64,000 nt of DNA from Nocardia aurea (lineage in GTDB: Bacteria > Actinomycetota > Actinomycetes > Mycobacteriales > Mycobacteriaceae): contig NZ_QCYJ01000029.1 of NCBI RefSeq assembly GCF_003123685.1, positions 62,001-126,000 of the forward strand, read 5' to 3'. Below are positions 34,932 through 44,240 of the stretch, one piece after another; the first letter of the stretch is position 1, and each line of letters begins with the position of its first letter. The translations under genes were made by a program, and so were the position numbers. A model generated the notes under the pieces. That model was not told the DNA's origin. It ran no database searches and saw only the letters and a list, made by a program, of their open reading frames with translations.

Positions 34932-37679
34932 GTGCTGGTCGGACGGGTGTCGGAGTGCGCGCGAATTGATCACCTGCTTGCCGAGAATCGCTCGGGATCA
35001 AGTGGAGCGTTGGTCCTGACCGGGGAGCCGGGGATCGGCAAGACAGCGTTGCTGTGTTACGCCCGCGAGCGCGTCCGGGATGTGCGGGTGCTGTCGGTGA
35101 CCGGGGTCGAAGCGGAGACGATGTTTCCTTTCGCTGCGCTCGGTCGTCTACTCCGACCGGTCCTGGACGACATCGCATCGATCCCCGACGCTCAGGCCGT
35201 CGCCTTGAGGGGTGCGTTGACGCTGGGGGAGGCGGTGCCCGGTGATCGGTTCGCCGTGTATGCGGCGACATTTCAGTTGCTGGCGGCAGCGGCGGAAGCA
35301 TCCACGATCCTGGTCCTGGTCGATGACGCACAGTGGCTGGATCTCTCGTCAGCGGAAGCGTTGGCGTTCACGGCGCGGCGGTTGCGTGCCGAGGGATTGA
35401 CGTTGCTTATCGCCACACGCGATCCGCAGGGGTTCGCGGACATGGAGATGCTGCGTGTCGGGGGGTTCGACAATGTGGCGGCGGCGGAACTACTGACTGC
35501 TCGATGCGCCGAGGCGCCGGCCGCCGACGTTGTGCGGGTGTTGACCGAGCAGTTGGAAGGTAATCCGTTGGCGTTGTCCGAGGTGGCCGATGCCCTCACC
35601 CCGGCCGAGTTGACCGGCCGTGCGCCGCTGCATCTTCCGCTGCAGGCGCGGCTGACCGCAGAACGGATTTTCGGTCCCCGCATCGCTGTGCTCGATCCCG
35701 GGCAACGTTTGGTGCTCGAGATCGCCGCGGTCGGCGCGGGTGACGGACCGGCGGCGGTCCTGGCTGCCCTTTCGACACAGCAGATCGCCCGCGCCACGGT
35801 CGAAGCTCTCGAGGACAGCGGGTTGGTCTCTTTCGAGGCCGGGCAGGTCAGATTCGTGCACCCGCTGGTCCGTACCGCCGCTCTTGCTGATCTGACACCG
35901 TCGCGGCTGCGAGCGCTGCACGCAGAGATGGCTGCGGTCCTGATTTCCCCCTCGCAGGCAGAACGGCGTGCCTGGCATCTCGCCGCGGCGGCGCTGGGCC
36001 AGGACGAGGACATCGCGCTAACGCTCGAGAGTGCAGCGGCGCTGGCATCGGGACGTGGCGGCTACGACGGTGCCGCGACGGCGCTCGAGCGCGCCGCCGA
36101 ACTCTCGGTGCATGACCAGGCCAGGGCGCGGCGTTTCTATGCCGGCGCTGAGGCGGCCCGGCGCGCCGGGCAGACCGAGTGGGCGTTGCGTCTGTTGACC
36201 AGGTCCGAGGCTCATGCCTGCGACCCTGCGCTGGTGGCCGCGATCGCGTTGACCCGCGGCCAGATCGAATTGCTGTGTGGCCGTGCAGGGGTCGCGTACA
36301 CGGTCTGGCAGCAAGGAGCCGGTGCCGTTGCTGATGTCGACCCGGCGATGGCGGGGTCGCTGCTTGCCGCGGCGGCGGCGGGCGCGGCGATAGCCGGCTA
36401 CGGTACGCGTGCGCTCGAACTCGCACAGGAAGTCAGTTCCTCCAGTGGGAACGACCCGACCATCACCCTGATCACGAAGATCGTCACAGGATGGGCGAGT
36501 CACATGTTGGGTCGATCCTTTGACCAGGGGCTCGAGGAGCTCGGCTCGGCCGTGGAACTTCTACACAGTGCTGAATTCGATGTCGATGTCGAGTGGTACG
36601 TGCTGGCGGCATTCGGCGTGGCGTGGATCGGGGAAGGGGCACCCGCACAGGGGATTCTCGATCCCCTCGTCCATCGCCTGCGTGTGGAAGGACAGTTGGG
36701 ACATCTGCCGAGTGCGTTGTACGTCTCGGCCCTCGCCGACAGCAGACTCGGGCGCCTGGAGAGCGGTCGCGCCGCGGCGACGGAGGCCGTCGATCTGGCC
36801 GCCAACACCGGTGATCAGCTCATCCGATTTCGCGGGCTCGGATGCCTGGCCCTGCTGGAGGCGCAACTCGGAGACGAGCATGCCTGCCGGACGCACGCCG
36901 CCGAATGCCTGAAATGGGTCGAACTGGCCATTCCCAGAGACATGGCGCACGACGCTTTCGATGGCCTGGGTCTTCTGGAACTGAGCTTGGGCCGACCGGA
37001 GCATGCGATCTCCTACCTGGCACAGGCCAACCGCTACCCGGAGGCCGATATCGAGGACCCCGTCATCGGGCGTGCGTACTCGGTCAACCTGATAGAGGCC
37101 TATGTGTACTCGGGAAGACCGGTACCGGCCACGACGATCGAGCAACTACGCCGATTCACCGACGCCGAAATGCTTCCCGCGGCAGTCGGTTCGGTCCTGT
37201 GGCGTGGCCGGGCGTTACTCGCCGACGAGGATCAGTTCGATACCTACTTCACGCGCTCACTGCAGCTGCACGCGCGGGGCGGCTCCCCGTTCGACACCGC
37301 TCGCACGCAACTGTGCTACGGCGAGCGATTGCGTCGCAGCGGACGCCGCCGAGACGCTCGTGAGCAGCTGGAGGCAGCGTACGGAACCTTCGAGAGGATC
37401 GGTGCCCGCCTGTGGGCCGAGCGCGCCGCCACCGAACTCACCGCCGCAGGGCATCCGATCGGGCGCCCTGTGCCGCAGAACGCCGGTGACCGGCTCACCG
37501 CCCAGGAACTACAGGTCGCCCGCCTCGCCGCCGGTGGCGCCACCAACCGTGAGGTCGCCGCCCAGCTGTTCCTCAGCGTCAAGACCATCGAAATGCACCT
37601 CGGACGGGTCTACCGCAAGCTCGGGGTCCGCTCCCGCACCCAACTCGCCAACCTGCTCCACAACAACGGCCTGGCGTGA
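34932..37679 (+). CDS. LuxR-family LAL regulator (large ATP-binding STAND protein)
   Basis: The product is 915 residues. It begins VLVGRVSECARIDHLLAENR, with Walker A GEPGIGKT at 31-38 and Walker B ILVLVDDAQWLD near 126-137, as in MalT-like regulators. A long helical TPR-like middle (AALASGRGGYDGAATALERA and on) is followed by a C-terminal LuxR HTH, LTAQELQVARLAAGGATNRE then VAAQLFLSVKTIEMHLGRVY. LAL regulators use ATP and an effector to activate transcription. The start is GTG 34932 without a strong ribosome site. The nearest gene is the convergent, frameshifted alpha/beta hydrolase, which may have been its target or partner. Confidence 0.9.
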   Translation: MLVGRVSECARIDHLLAENRSGSSGALVLTGEPGIGKTALLCYARERVRDVRVLSVTGVEAETMFPFAALGRLLRPVLDDIASIPDAQAVALRGALTLGEAVPGDRFAVYAATFQLLAAAAEASTILVLVDDAQWLDLSSAEALAFTARRLRAEGLTLLIATRDPQGFADMEMLRVGGFDNVAAAELLTARCAEAPAADVVRVLTEQLEGNPLALSEVADALTPAELTGRAPLHLPLQARLTAERIFGPRIAVLDPGQRLVLEIAAVGAGDGPAAVLAALSTQQIARATVEALEDSGLVSFEAGQVRFVHPLVRTAALADLTPSRLRALHAEMAAVLISPSQAERRAWHLAAAALGQDEDIALTLESAAALASGRGGYDGAATALERAAELSVHDQARARRFYAGAEAARRAGQTEWALRLLTRSEAHACDPALVAAIALTRGQIELLCGRAGVAYTVWQQGAGAVADVDPAMAGSLLAAAAAGAAIAGYGTRALELAQEVSSSSGNDPTITLITKIVTGWASHMLGRSFDQGLEELGSAVELLHSAEFDVDVEWYVLAAFGVAWIGEGAPAQGILDPLVHRLRVEGQLGHLPSALYVSALADSRLGRLESGRAAATEAVDLAANTGDQLIRFRGLGCLALLEAQLGDEHACRTHAAECLKWVELAIPRDMAHDAFDGLGLLELSLGRPEHAISYLAQANRYPEADIEDPVIGRAYSVNLIEAYVYSGRPVPATTIEQLRRFTDAEMLPAAVGSVLWRGRALLADEDQFDTYFTRSLQLHARGGSPFDTARTQLCYGERLRRSGRRRDAREQLEAAYGTFERIGARLWAERAATELTAAGHPIGRPVPQNAGDRLTAQELQVARLAAGGATNREVAAQLFLSVKTIEMHLGRVYRKLGVRSRTQLANLLHNNGLA

Positions 37680-37689
37680 GGAAACCTCA

Positions 37690-38506
37690 TCCGGCTGTGT
37701 CCCGCGCCACCGTGCCGATGTGCTGGAATGTCGGTCGCGCACCCGTCGATGTCCCGCATCGAGCCTGATCAGCTCCTCGGCCAAGACATCGAAGGCGTAG
37801 AGCAGGCCGAGATGGGTGGTCGTGACGTGCCGGTGGCGGGCGTCGGGATCCAGAGAACTGCGCCAGTCGACGACGCTGTCCATACGGGAGAAGACGCTGA
37901 GGAACGGAACATCGGGCGGGAACGACCGCACCAAATCCTGTCGTAGGCCCCGGCAGCAGCGGCCGTGAAGGCATCCGGATCGAATCAACCCGGGAACACC
38001 TGCGGTGCCTGCCACCGCGAACGCCACCGCCGCTGTCTTGACCAGGGGATGAACCCCGCCTATGAGACTGTTCAGCGGGCTGCCCAGGGTGATCAGACCG
38101 TGGACCAGATCGGGTCGGCGCACCGCGCATGCGCGAGCGAACTGACCGCCGCGGCTGTGTGCCACGATCAGCGCGGACCTACCCGTGTCGAGGACCAGTT
38201 CCTCCAACGCTGCCAGTACCGAACCGTAGTTCGCTCACCACAGTCGACACCCCAGCGGATCGGGGCGACAGTCGGGTGACAATGCACAAGGTCGAACCAC
38301 TCCCAGAGTGGTTCCAACAGCCACGACGTACCGAACAAGCCACCCACCAGCATCACGGGCAGACCTCCCGCGTCCAAGGGGACAGCCACGGATCGGAGTC
38401 GGTCGCGTGCCTGTCGCCGCCGCAAAAAGGTGTGTGCCTCGTCGCGCAAGGGAAGGTGCAGTGCGTTGGCGGACCGTTCGGCCGCACTCAACAAATGATC
38501 AGCCAT
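37690..38506 (-). pseudogene. Alpha/beta hydrolase (lipase-like) with one frameshift
   Basis: From ATG 38506 the first frame encodes MADHLLSAAERSANALHLPL and VMLVGGLFGTSWLLEPLWEW, ending RWGVDCGE. At about 38233 the frame must change to read NYGSVLAALEELVLDTGRSA, LIVAHSRGGQFARACAVRRP (nucleophile Ser in HSRGG) and LITLGSPLNS, on to VPFLSVFSRMDSVVDW with the acid residue and HLGLLY. One missing base explains the break. The 3' end is uncertain, since the open frame runs on into the convergent LAL gene. Intact size would be about 260-280 residues. It may be a true pseudogene or a sequencing error. Confidence 0.65.
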
Positions 38507-38768
38507 GCAGTCACTCTTGCCCGGACAAGCACGGTCACTCGACAGGGAAATCCCTGAAACTCATACGCCTCGCTCCTTCTAGCGGCAATGCGCAAACCCG
38601 TGTCGGCAGTCCGAAATCTTGGACCAGGGTTTTCCCCGTCGCCGGTCGATGGGCCCATCCCGAATGCTGTTTTACGGAAACCATTCCAGACGGCGGCTCA
38701 ACAACCGGCGTGCACAGATCCGCAGTGGCAGGACTCCGATCCTGCACTGCCGAGAACGGAGGTATGTG

Positions 38769-39182
38769 ATGCGACGCAACACTATTCGCGCGACGATGCT
38801 CGTACTGGCAGGAGCGACGGTGGTCGCTGTGTTGCCGGGTTCGGCCTCGGCGGCGGTCCTGGATTCGGACCCGGTCGGTGGCCGGGAGCGGGTGAAGGTC
38901 ACCGTCACCTCGGACAAGGGCTTTCCGGAGCCATGCAACGTGTACGTGGACGGGGGGCCACTACCGCGTGGGACGATCAGCCTTCTGCCCGGTCACAGAC
39001 AGAGCCTGGTCATCGGCCAGGTCGCCCCCGGCTGGCGCGAAATCACGGTCGCCTGCTCCGCAAGCCTGCCCGTGACCAGGCCGGTGGAGGTCGGGTTGGC
39101 TAATCCGGCGCTGGACGCGGTCGACTCGATGTTGATCGGTACAGGGAGCAGCTCGATGGCGACCGATCCCACCCTGCGGTGA
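38769..39182 (+). CDS. Small secreted protein
   Basis: The product is 137 residues. MRRNTIRATMLVLAGATVVA with VLPGSASAAV is a classic Sec signal peptide. The mature part of about 105 residues is beta-rich with two Cys residues (FPEPCNVYVDG; EITVACSAS), looking like a small Ig-like exported domain. GGAGG lies six bases before the ATG. A strong hairpin follows the stop. Function unknown. Confidence 0.7.
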   Translation: MRRNTIRATMLVLAGATVVAVLPGSASAAVLDSDPVGGRERVKVTVTSDKGFPEPCNVYVDGGPLPRGTISLLPGHRQSLVIGQVAPGWREITVACSASLPVTRPVEVGLANPALDAVDSMLIGTGSSSMATDPTLR

Positions 39183-39210
39183 GCATCCCCCCGGGGGGCG
39201 GGAGGACGAC

Positions 39211-39249
39211 GAGCGCCCGGTGGGTTCGGGAGAACCCGACCGGGCGCTC
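39211..39249 (+). terminator. Stem-loop terminator
   Basis: GAGCGCCCGG (39211-39220) pairs with CCGGGCGCTC (39240-39249), and GGGTTC pairs with GAACCC inside. It lies 28 bases after the stop of the secreted-protein gene. No U tract follows, which is usual in this group. Confidence 0.65.
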
Positions 39250-39333
39250 GGGAATCGGTCGATCGTCGGCGTCACGCCGGACGGTGCGGAAGCTGCCGTC
39301 CCCCTTGTTGTGGGCGGGAAGGTTGTGGTGGAC

Positions 39334-39528
39334 ATGAGTGAGGACGAGCGGGATCGGTGGGCGATGGTTCGGTTGCCGTTCCCATACGCGGAGGCACTGC
39401 GGCTACGTGCCGCAGGCATCGGTGATGAGGTGATCGCGCAAATCCTGGCCCTGGACGTGACAGCGGTCGGGTCGGTGTTGGCGATAGCCGAGGTGAAACT
39501 GGCCGCGATCCGCGATCGTGGGCGGTGA
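39334..39528 (+). CDS. Small hypothetical protein
   Basis: The product is 64 residues from ATG 39334 (MSEDERDRWAMVRLPFPYAE). The helical sequence ALRLRAAGIGDEVIAQILAL followed by DVTAVGSVLAIAEVKL looks like a small HTH-type fold, as often found next to LAL regulators, but no family was assigned. The frame is open upstream to 39220, inside the terminator. It is followed with a four-base overlap by the broken LAL gene. Confidence 0.5.
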   Translation: MSEDERDRWAMVRLPFPYAEALRLRAAGIGDEVIAQILALDVTAVGSVLAIAEVKLAAIRDRGR

Positions 39529-39830
39529 TGAGTATGGGCATCGGTAACCTCGCCCCGCCGTCTGCTACCAGCGATTATTCTGAGACGATGGTGGCCGCGT
39601 GGCCGCTGATCGGGCGGGCCGAGGAACTGGACCGGCTGCGGGAATCGACTACTCCCGCAGCCCACGGCTCGGTCCTTTCGGGTCCCGCCGGTGTCGGCAA
39701 AACTCGTCTTGCCCGCGAGGTTACGCGATTCGGGTGGGAACCTTGTCTTCGCTGCCGCGTCGGGCGTGGGCCGTCGCGGCTCGGAGCGGGCATGCGTAAC
39801 CGTGCCGCTGAGCAGCGCTAACCGTGTCAG
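39525..39830 (+). pseudogene. N-terminal remnant of a second LAL/AAA regulator
   Basis: ATG 39525 overlaps the preceding stop and encodes an ATPase N-terminus: WPLIGRAEELDRLRESTTPA and SVLSGPAGVGKTRLAREV, a Walker A like that of LAL proteins. Directly after, the frame is lost. Reading on in another register gives DSGGNLVFAAASGVGRRGSE and ACVTVPLSSANRV before ending at about 39830. Walker B, the TPR part and the LuxR HTH are absent. It is a decayed relative of the gene at 34932. Confidence 0.6.
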
Positions 39831-40416
39831 GCCACGTCGTGGGTGGTGACCGAATCGGGTGTGGCGAGGCCGCGTCGGTTCTTGATCGAGGCCGTCGTCG
39901 CGCGCCATCTGCCGTGACCGACTGGCCGCCCAGGGCTCGAAACTACTCGGGCACAAGTGGTGTCGTTGTCCACCAAGACGTTCGGTTACATCCTAATCGA
40001 GACGCCTGGGATGAATCCCGCCGCTACGCAAATTCTCGACGGACTCGCGGCATTCTCCCGGGCTCCGGAACCGATCACGACCCAACCCAACCCAACCCTA
40101 GGGCCGCCGCCGAATACCGGTCGGCTCACCGACTCACGGTCTATCGCGAGGATTCGAACAGCGCATCGTGGAGGCTGACGCGGCCACCGTTGCTCGCACC
40201 CCATCTCGGCACCGCGCAACCTCCGCCACCACCACCCACCGAGGGAGGTCCGTCTACCGAAGCAGTGTCGTCGTGTGCTGGCACGTCGGCCTGTCCCACC
40301 TCTCGACCTACATCTTCAGGAAATTTCTGCGGAACTGGAACAGATCGGGGTGCGATATGTCGTGACATAGGTATGACGAGAATTTCGACACAGCCTCGAC
40401 CGGGGGGGATCCGTTG
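39831..40416. other. No recognisable gene
   Basis: Apart from possible debris of the broken LAL gene, no coding frame is supported. The G-rich run before 40417 is the ribosome site of the next gene. Confidence 0.45.
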
Positions 40417-41640
40417 GTGACCGACGAGCACGATGAGGATTACGAGCCGACCGCGCAGCAGCGGTGGAGGTGGCGGCGCGACGCTGTTTTCCAGCCCGAG
40501 GGTGAACTCGCCCCCGAGGTGTTTCCACGTCTGCAGAACATGTCGGCGGGTTTTCTGTTCCAGGGTGTGATCCGCCCGCTGCGACCGGAGCCGGAGGAGT
40601 TCGTGACGCTGGCGATCCCGCGGGCTCGGCAGGTGGAGTTGGAAGGAGCGGTCGCGCAATGGAACATGTTGTGGGAGGCAGCACAGTTCCGGCGCCGGTT
40701 CTTCGATGAGGACGATCTGCCCGCGCCGATCGCCAAGGTCGCTGATCTGGGTGATGTGAACGTGACGTTCGTACCGCGGACCCGCTCACGGTATTTCGAG
40801 TACGCGCCGCTGGTGCACCTGCTACCCAAGCGGGTACTCGACGCCTTCGGACTGCCGGCGCTGCGTGGCGGATTGTGGCCGTTCTTGGCCGATTACGCTC
40901 GCGTCGATGAGTTCCTGCCGGAGGACTTCGAGCGTCGGCTGGGCAAGGCGTGGGCGAGTGTGGTGTGGCCGCATCTGATGTCGGGTTCGGCACTGGGCGC
41001 GTTCTCCGGCGACGATCCGATCCGGCTGCTCGCTCACAACCTCGATTTCTGGGTTCCTGCGGTCACCGCGGTGATCCACGATCGGCTGCGGGAGTTCCCC
41101 GAGGTCGACAAAGACCGCAAGGTAGGGCCGGTCACTCCGGTCGATGGCAGCGTCCTGTCCGGCGCGGTCACCGGTAACCCCCGCACGGGCGGCCCGGTGT
41201 GGTTCGGTGAGGAAGACGCTGCTGATGCTCTCGCCGAGACGGCGGCGGCGGCGGATCGGTCGGGGCAGTTGCGCGGCATCCTGGACGCGGTCCGGTCTCA
41301 CCGGGCCGCGGACGACTTCTCCCACCGATGGTCCTTCGCCCGTGAGGACTTCGAACGCCAACTGCACGGCAAACGCCGCAAGATAAAAGTCAGTTTCATG
41401 GAGTTGACCGACACCACCCCGGTTCAAGGCCCGGAAACCGAAGTGGTGGGCAACACCGTCACCAACGACTTCCTCGCCCTGCTCGATCCTCGTAACCGCC
41501 AGATCGTCGTGCTGCTCTCCAGCGGCGTCACCCGCAAGACCGAGATCGCGAAAGCCCTCGGCTACGCCAACCACAGCGCCGTATCCAAACGCCTGACCCA
41601 AATCCGCCGCGCCGCTGAAAGGTACTTCGATGCCACCTGA
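40417..41640 (+). CDS. Hypothetical protein with C-terminal sigma-70 r4-like HTH
   Basis: The product is 407 residues. The first 330 are helical and Arg/Trp-rich without a known domain. The last 60, NDFLALLDPRNRQIVVLLSS with GVTRKTEIAKALGYANHSAV and SKRLTQIRRAAERYF, form a helix-turn-helix of the sigma region 4/LuxR class, so DNA binding is likely. The start GTG 40417 follows a GGGGGGGA ribosome site; TTG 40414 is an alternative. Its stop overlaps the zinc-ribbon gene by 11 bases. It lies in the probable integrated element. Confidence 0.65.
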   Translation: MTDEHDEDYEPTAQQRWRWRRDAVFQPEGELAPEVFPRLQNMSAGFLFQGVIRPLRPEPEEFVTLAIPRARQVELEGAVAQWNMLWEAAQFRRRFFDEDDLPAPIAKVADLGDVNVTFVPRTRSRYFEYAPLVHLLPKRVLDAFGLPALRGGLWPFLADYARVDEFLPEDFERRLGKAWASVVWPHLMSGSALGAFSGDDPIRLLAHNLDFWVPAVTAVIHDRLREFPEVDKDRKVGPVTPVDGSVLSGAVTGNPRTGGPVWFGEEDAADALAETAAAADRSGQLRGILDAVRSHRAADDFSHRWSFAREDFERQLHGKRRKIKVSFMELTDTTPVQGPETEVVGNTVTNDFLALLDPRNRQIVVLLSSGVTRKTEIAKALGYANHSAVSKRLTQIRRAAERYFDAT

Positions 41641-41899
41641 ACACCGGAACCCGGCCGGGCAGCCCACCGCACTCGGCCGCTCGGCACTACTGCCACGGAT
41701 CGCCGACCCACAAGAACACGCCGCTGTGACCGAACGCGAGCGCCCTGTTCTGAGACTGATCACCCGCTGCCGCCGCTGCCGTCACTGGCTGTTGGCACCC
41801 CAGTCGGTCGCCCACGGCATCGGCCCGACATGCGCGGCACACGCGCACCCTCGGTCGCCTGATCCTGGTCAACCGACACTGTTCGACATCGCGGCATGA
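41630..41899 (+). CDS. Small zinc-ribbon protein (DUF6011-like)
   Basis: The product is 89 residues. TRCRRCRHWLLAPQSVAHGI with GPTCAAHAH follows the pattern CxxCxxxLxxPxSxxxGIGPxC of DUF6011-type short zinc-binding proteins often found in actinobacterial phages and plasmids. Three Cys and a His could bind one zinc. The start lies within the upstream gene, so translation is coupled. Its presence supports a mobile origin of the region. Confidence 0.65.
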   Translation: MPPEHRNPAGQPTALGRSALLPRIADPQEHAAVTERERPVLRLITRCRRCRHWLLAPQSVAHGIGPTCAAHAHPRSPDPGQPTLFDIAA

Positions 41900-42371
41900 A
41901 TATCACGGCGCTGGTTCGGGTCAGGATCTTCGCCCTGCTGTGGTGCCGCGCGGTGACTGGCGCGCCGCCACTTTTGGGCGCTGCTTGCCCTGAACATGCA
42001 CTGGGAGCCCGTCAATGTCACGGCCTGGGCCTGGTTGGAAACCAGACACCTCGGAGTGCAAACCCATCACGGTGTGGTGGAACGAGAGCACTTGACCCGC
42101 CCACGGCCACCATCGTCGCACAACAACGTCGACTTCTGCGACAACCACCGCCGAGATGATTGCCGCGCCCGTCGAGAGCAGGCCGTGGCGACATGAACCG
42201 TCACAGTGTGCTGTCGGACTCCGATAGCAGGGATGAAAACGACGAGCAGCGAAAAAGGCTGTGCGCATTGCCGAGCACGCGACAGGGACGATCACGGTCG
42301 GGATGGTTCCGCAAATCCGCCAACACGCATATCGTGAAGACGAGACAGTCATCTGCCCGGGGGAGACGCGA
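41900..42371. other. No recognisable gene
   Basis: Frames on both strands are short or noise-like. The end holds GGGGGAG, the ribosome site of the next gene. Confidence 0.45.
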
Positions 42372-42746
42372 ATGCCCAGCCTCGAACAGCGCTACGTCGA
42401 CATCATCGAGGCCGCGAAGAAACTCGGGCACGATCCCGACGTCGACCTGCTCCGTGATCTGCGCGGAGAACTCGCCCGCCTCGACTACGAGGTGCGGACC
42501 ACCGTCCCTGCGGGGCGTCGGCGTGAACTCCTCGACCGCGCCAGCGGCGGTGCGCAAACCCTCCTGGCCCACGCGGCGAACCGCGCGAAGATCGCACGCG
42601 ATGTGGCCGACGCCGAGCACGCCCGTGAACTGCACGATGCCCAGCATCCGACCGTACTGAGCCCACGCAGCGCCCTGGCCGACTACACCCCTGACACTCT
42701 CGACCGTGCGGTCCGCAACTACAAAGACCACGGCCGGAGCCGATAA
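42372..42746 (+). CDS. Hypothetical helical protein
   Basis: The product is 124 residues, nearly all alpha-helix and highly charged (QRYVDIIEAAKKLGHDPDVD; QTLLAHAANRAKIARDVADA; EHARELHDAQHP), likely a coiled coil. GGGGGAG lies seven bases before ATG 42372. No domain is recognised. It sits near Lsr2 and an Spd-like gene in the degraded element. Confidence 0.55.
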   Translation: MPSLEQRYVDIIEAAKKLGHDPDVDLLRDLRGELARLDYEVRTTVPAGRRRELLDRASGGAQTLLAHAANRAKIARDVADAEHARELHDAQHPTVLSPRSALADYTPDTLDRAVRNYKDHGRSR

Positions 42747-42978
42747 GGCGCAGCCTGCCTGCCAAGGGGGGCACGAGGCAGAACTGCACCGCAGTCGATG
42801 GGACTGTAAATAAAGCGGTTCTGTCTAACATGCGGTGGTATCCCGGTCACCCGAGCAGGATGGAGTGTCGGAGTAGCTCGAAGCCCGCGCGGCCATACAT
42901 TTGGCGTTTGATCAGCTCGGACTTTCCCCGGCGCGGCGGAATTGGAAGATCCGGTGGGTGGGGGCGGCCTCGCCCTAC

Positions 42979-43315
42979 TCAGGCGGTAGCGCGTTCGTAG
43001 GCGGTGACAAGTTCGGCGGAAACTCGACCGCGCGCTGATACCTTGTGTCCGTTTTCTCTTGCCCAGGTACGGATTTCAGCGTTGTTCTGTTTCTTCGGGG
43101 CCGAAGCGGCGACAAGTTTGCGGCCGCGCGTTGAGCGGCCGGTACGGCGAGCGGCTGAGAGCCAGGGATGAAAGGTCGCACCGTAGCGATTCGGCGTTGG
43201 TTTCGGACAGGTCGATTTCGTAGACCTCGCCATCGAGGGCGAAAGACACGGTCTCAGCGGCTTGGGATTTGCCGTCGTAATCGTCGACGACTGTCACAAC
43301 GACCTTGCGAGCCAT
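42979..43315 (-). pseudogene. lsr2: Lsr2 nucleoid protein with one frameshift
   Basis: From ATG 43315 the N-terminal dimerisation domain is plain: MARKVVVTVVDDYDGKSQAA and ALDGEVYEIDLSETNAESLR. After Arg the frame is broken at about 43180 and the right continuation, TFHPWLSAARRTGRSTRGRK, lies in the next frame, followed by the DNA-binding end IRTWARENGHKVSARGRVSA with ELVTAYERATA. Deleting one T restores a single gene of about 110 residues, the usual Lsr2 size. Lsr2 is the H-NS-like silencer that binds AT-rich, often horizontally acquired DNA through the AT hook-like R-G-R motif, which is kept. It could be a second, element-borne paralogue that has decayed, or a sequencing error. Confidence 0.78.
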
Positions 43316-43534
43316 GGGTTGGACTACCTTCCTATCGATGCTGCCGCTCACTCGTCGTCTCGACGGCGAATTCGGGGGCCGATCAACACCTGGAGCACCA
43401 GCCACCGGAGACTGGATCGTTTCGCTGGCCTATCTTTTGCCTCCGATGTTCAAGCTTGGAGGCGCGAAAGTAGGTTAACGTTTCGTAGTGTCTTAACATG
43501 GCGATCCTGCGCCGTCGCCGTATCGGTGGGGGCT

Positions 43535-44148
43535 TCAGTGACTGTGCCGCTGAGCAGAGCTGCCTCGAAGAACACGATCTTGGTGCGATCGACGCGTTGC
43601 CCGAGTCTGGCCCGCGGTCGCGGCCTGGGCCATGATCTCCAGAATCGGTACGGAGATCATGGCCTCAATGCCGAATGACAACGGCCACAACAGCCACCAT
43701 GTGAGACCGGTTGCGAGTCGGCGGGTGTCAGGTTGCGGTCGATGTTTATCGCCGACCACAACATGCCCACCCTGATCACACAGCGCAGGAGCAGCGACGA
43801 GCGTTTCGCACGGTCGTGCAACCCCGCCACCAGTGCATCCTGGTTCGTCGCCCGCGCTCGATCAGCACGGGCATGGGCGGAACCAACGCTGCTGACGTTC
43901 GTCGCGCCGTTGCTAGCGCGTAGTGGACCGGGGTAGTCGCAACTCCACGGCCAGTTCCTCTCGCGCGGAACGCTTTCGATCTTGACGTCGCTGCCGCGCT
44001 CCCATTGCGCCAGTTCACGCTCTGCGTCTGTTTCCTCGACCGACATCGCCTCGTACAGGTCACGAGCCTGCAACATTTTCGTGTGATCTCGACCGAGTCT
44101 CGCAACGACGCGGGAACAGGCAGATGTACTCGGCTCGGCACCGTACAT
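43535..44148 (-). pseudogene. Spd-type plasmid-transfer membrane protein, frameshifted
   Basis: The first frame (43657-44148) gives a charged helical region (LYEAMSVEETDAERELAQWE) and RVGMLWSAINIDRNLTP. A frame change near 43730 continues with RLATGLTWWLLWPLSFGIEA and MISVPILEIMAQAATAG. The pair of motifs, GMxWSAxNxxRNL then WWLxWPLSxGIEAMISVPxLxIM, is like the Spd (plasmid spreading) or DUF2637-type membrane proteins of actinobacterial conjugative elements, which move DNA within the mycelium after transfer. One frameshift is required. No TraB/FtsK-like translocase is present, so the element is no longer complete. Confidence 0.5.
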
Positions 44149-44240
44149 CCCCGGCCCCGCCGCGCCTCCCGCGTACCAGCACTCGCTGCATGCCCGCGGT
44201 CGGTGTCATCCGTCAGGATCTCGTCAGCCTTTTCCTCGTC

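Noticed and set aside
43262..43678. Plus-strand frame opposite Lsr2
   Set aside because: Complement of the two Lsr2 domains and intergenic DNA; no independent support.
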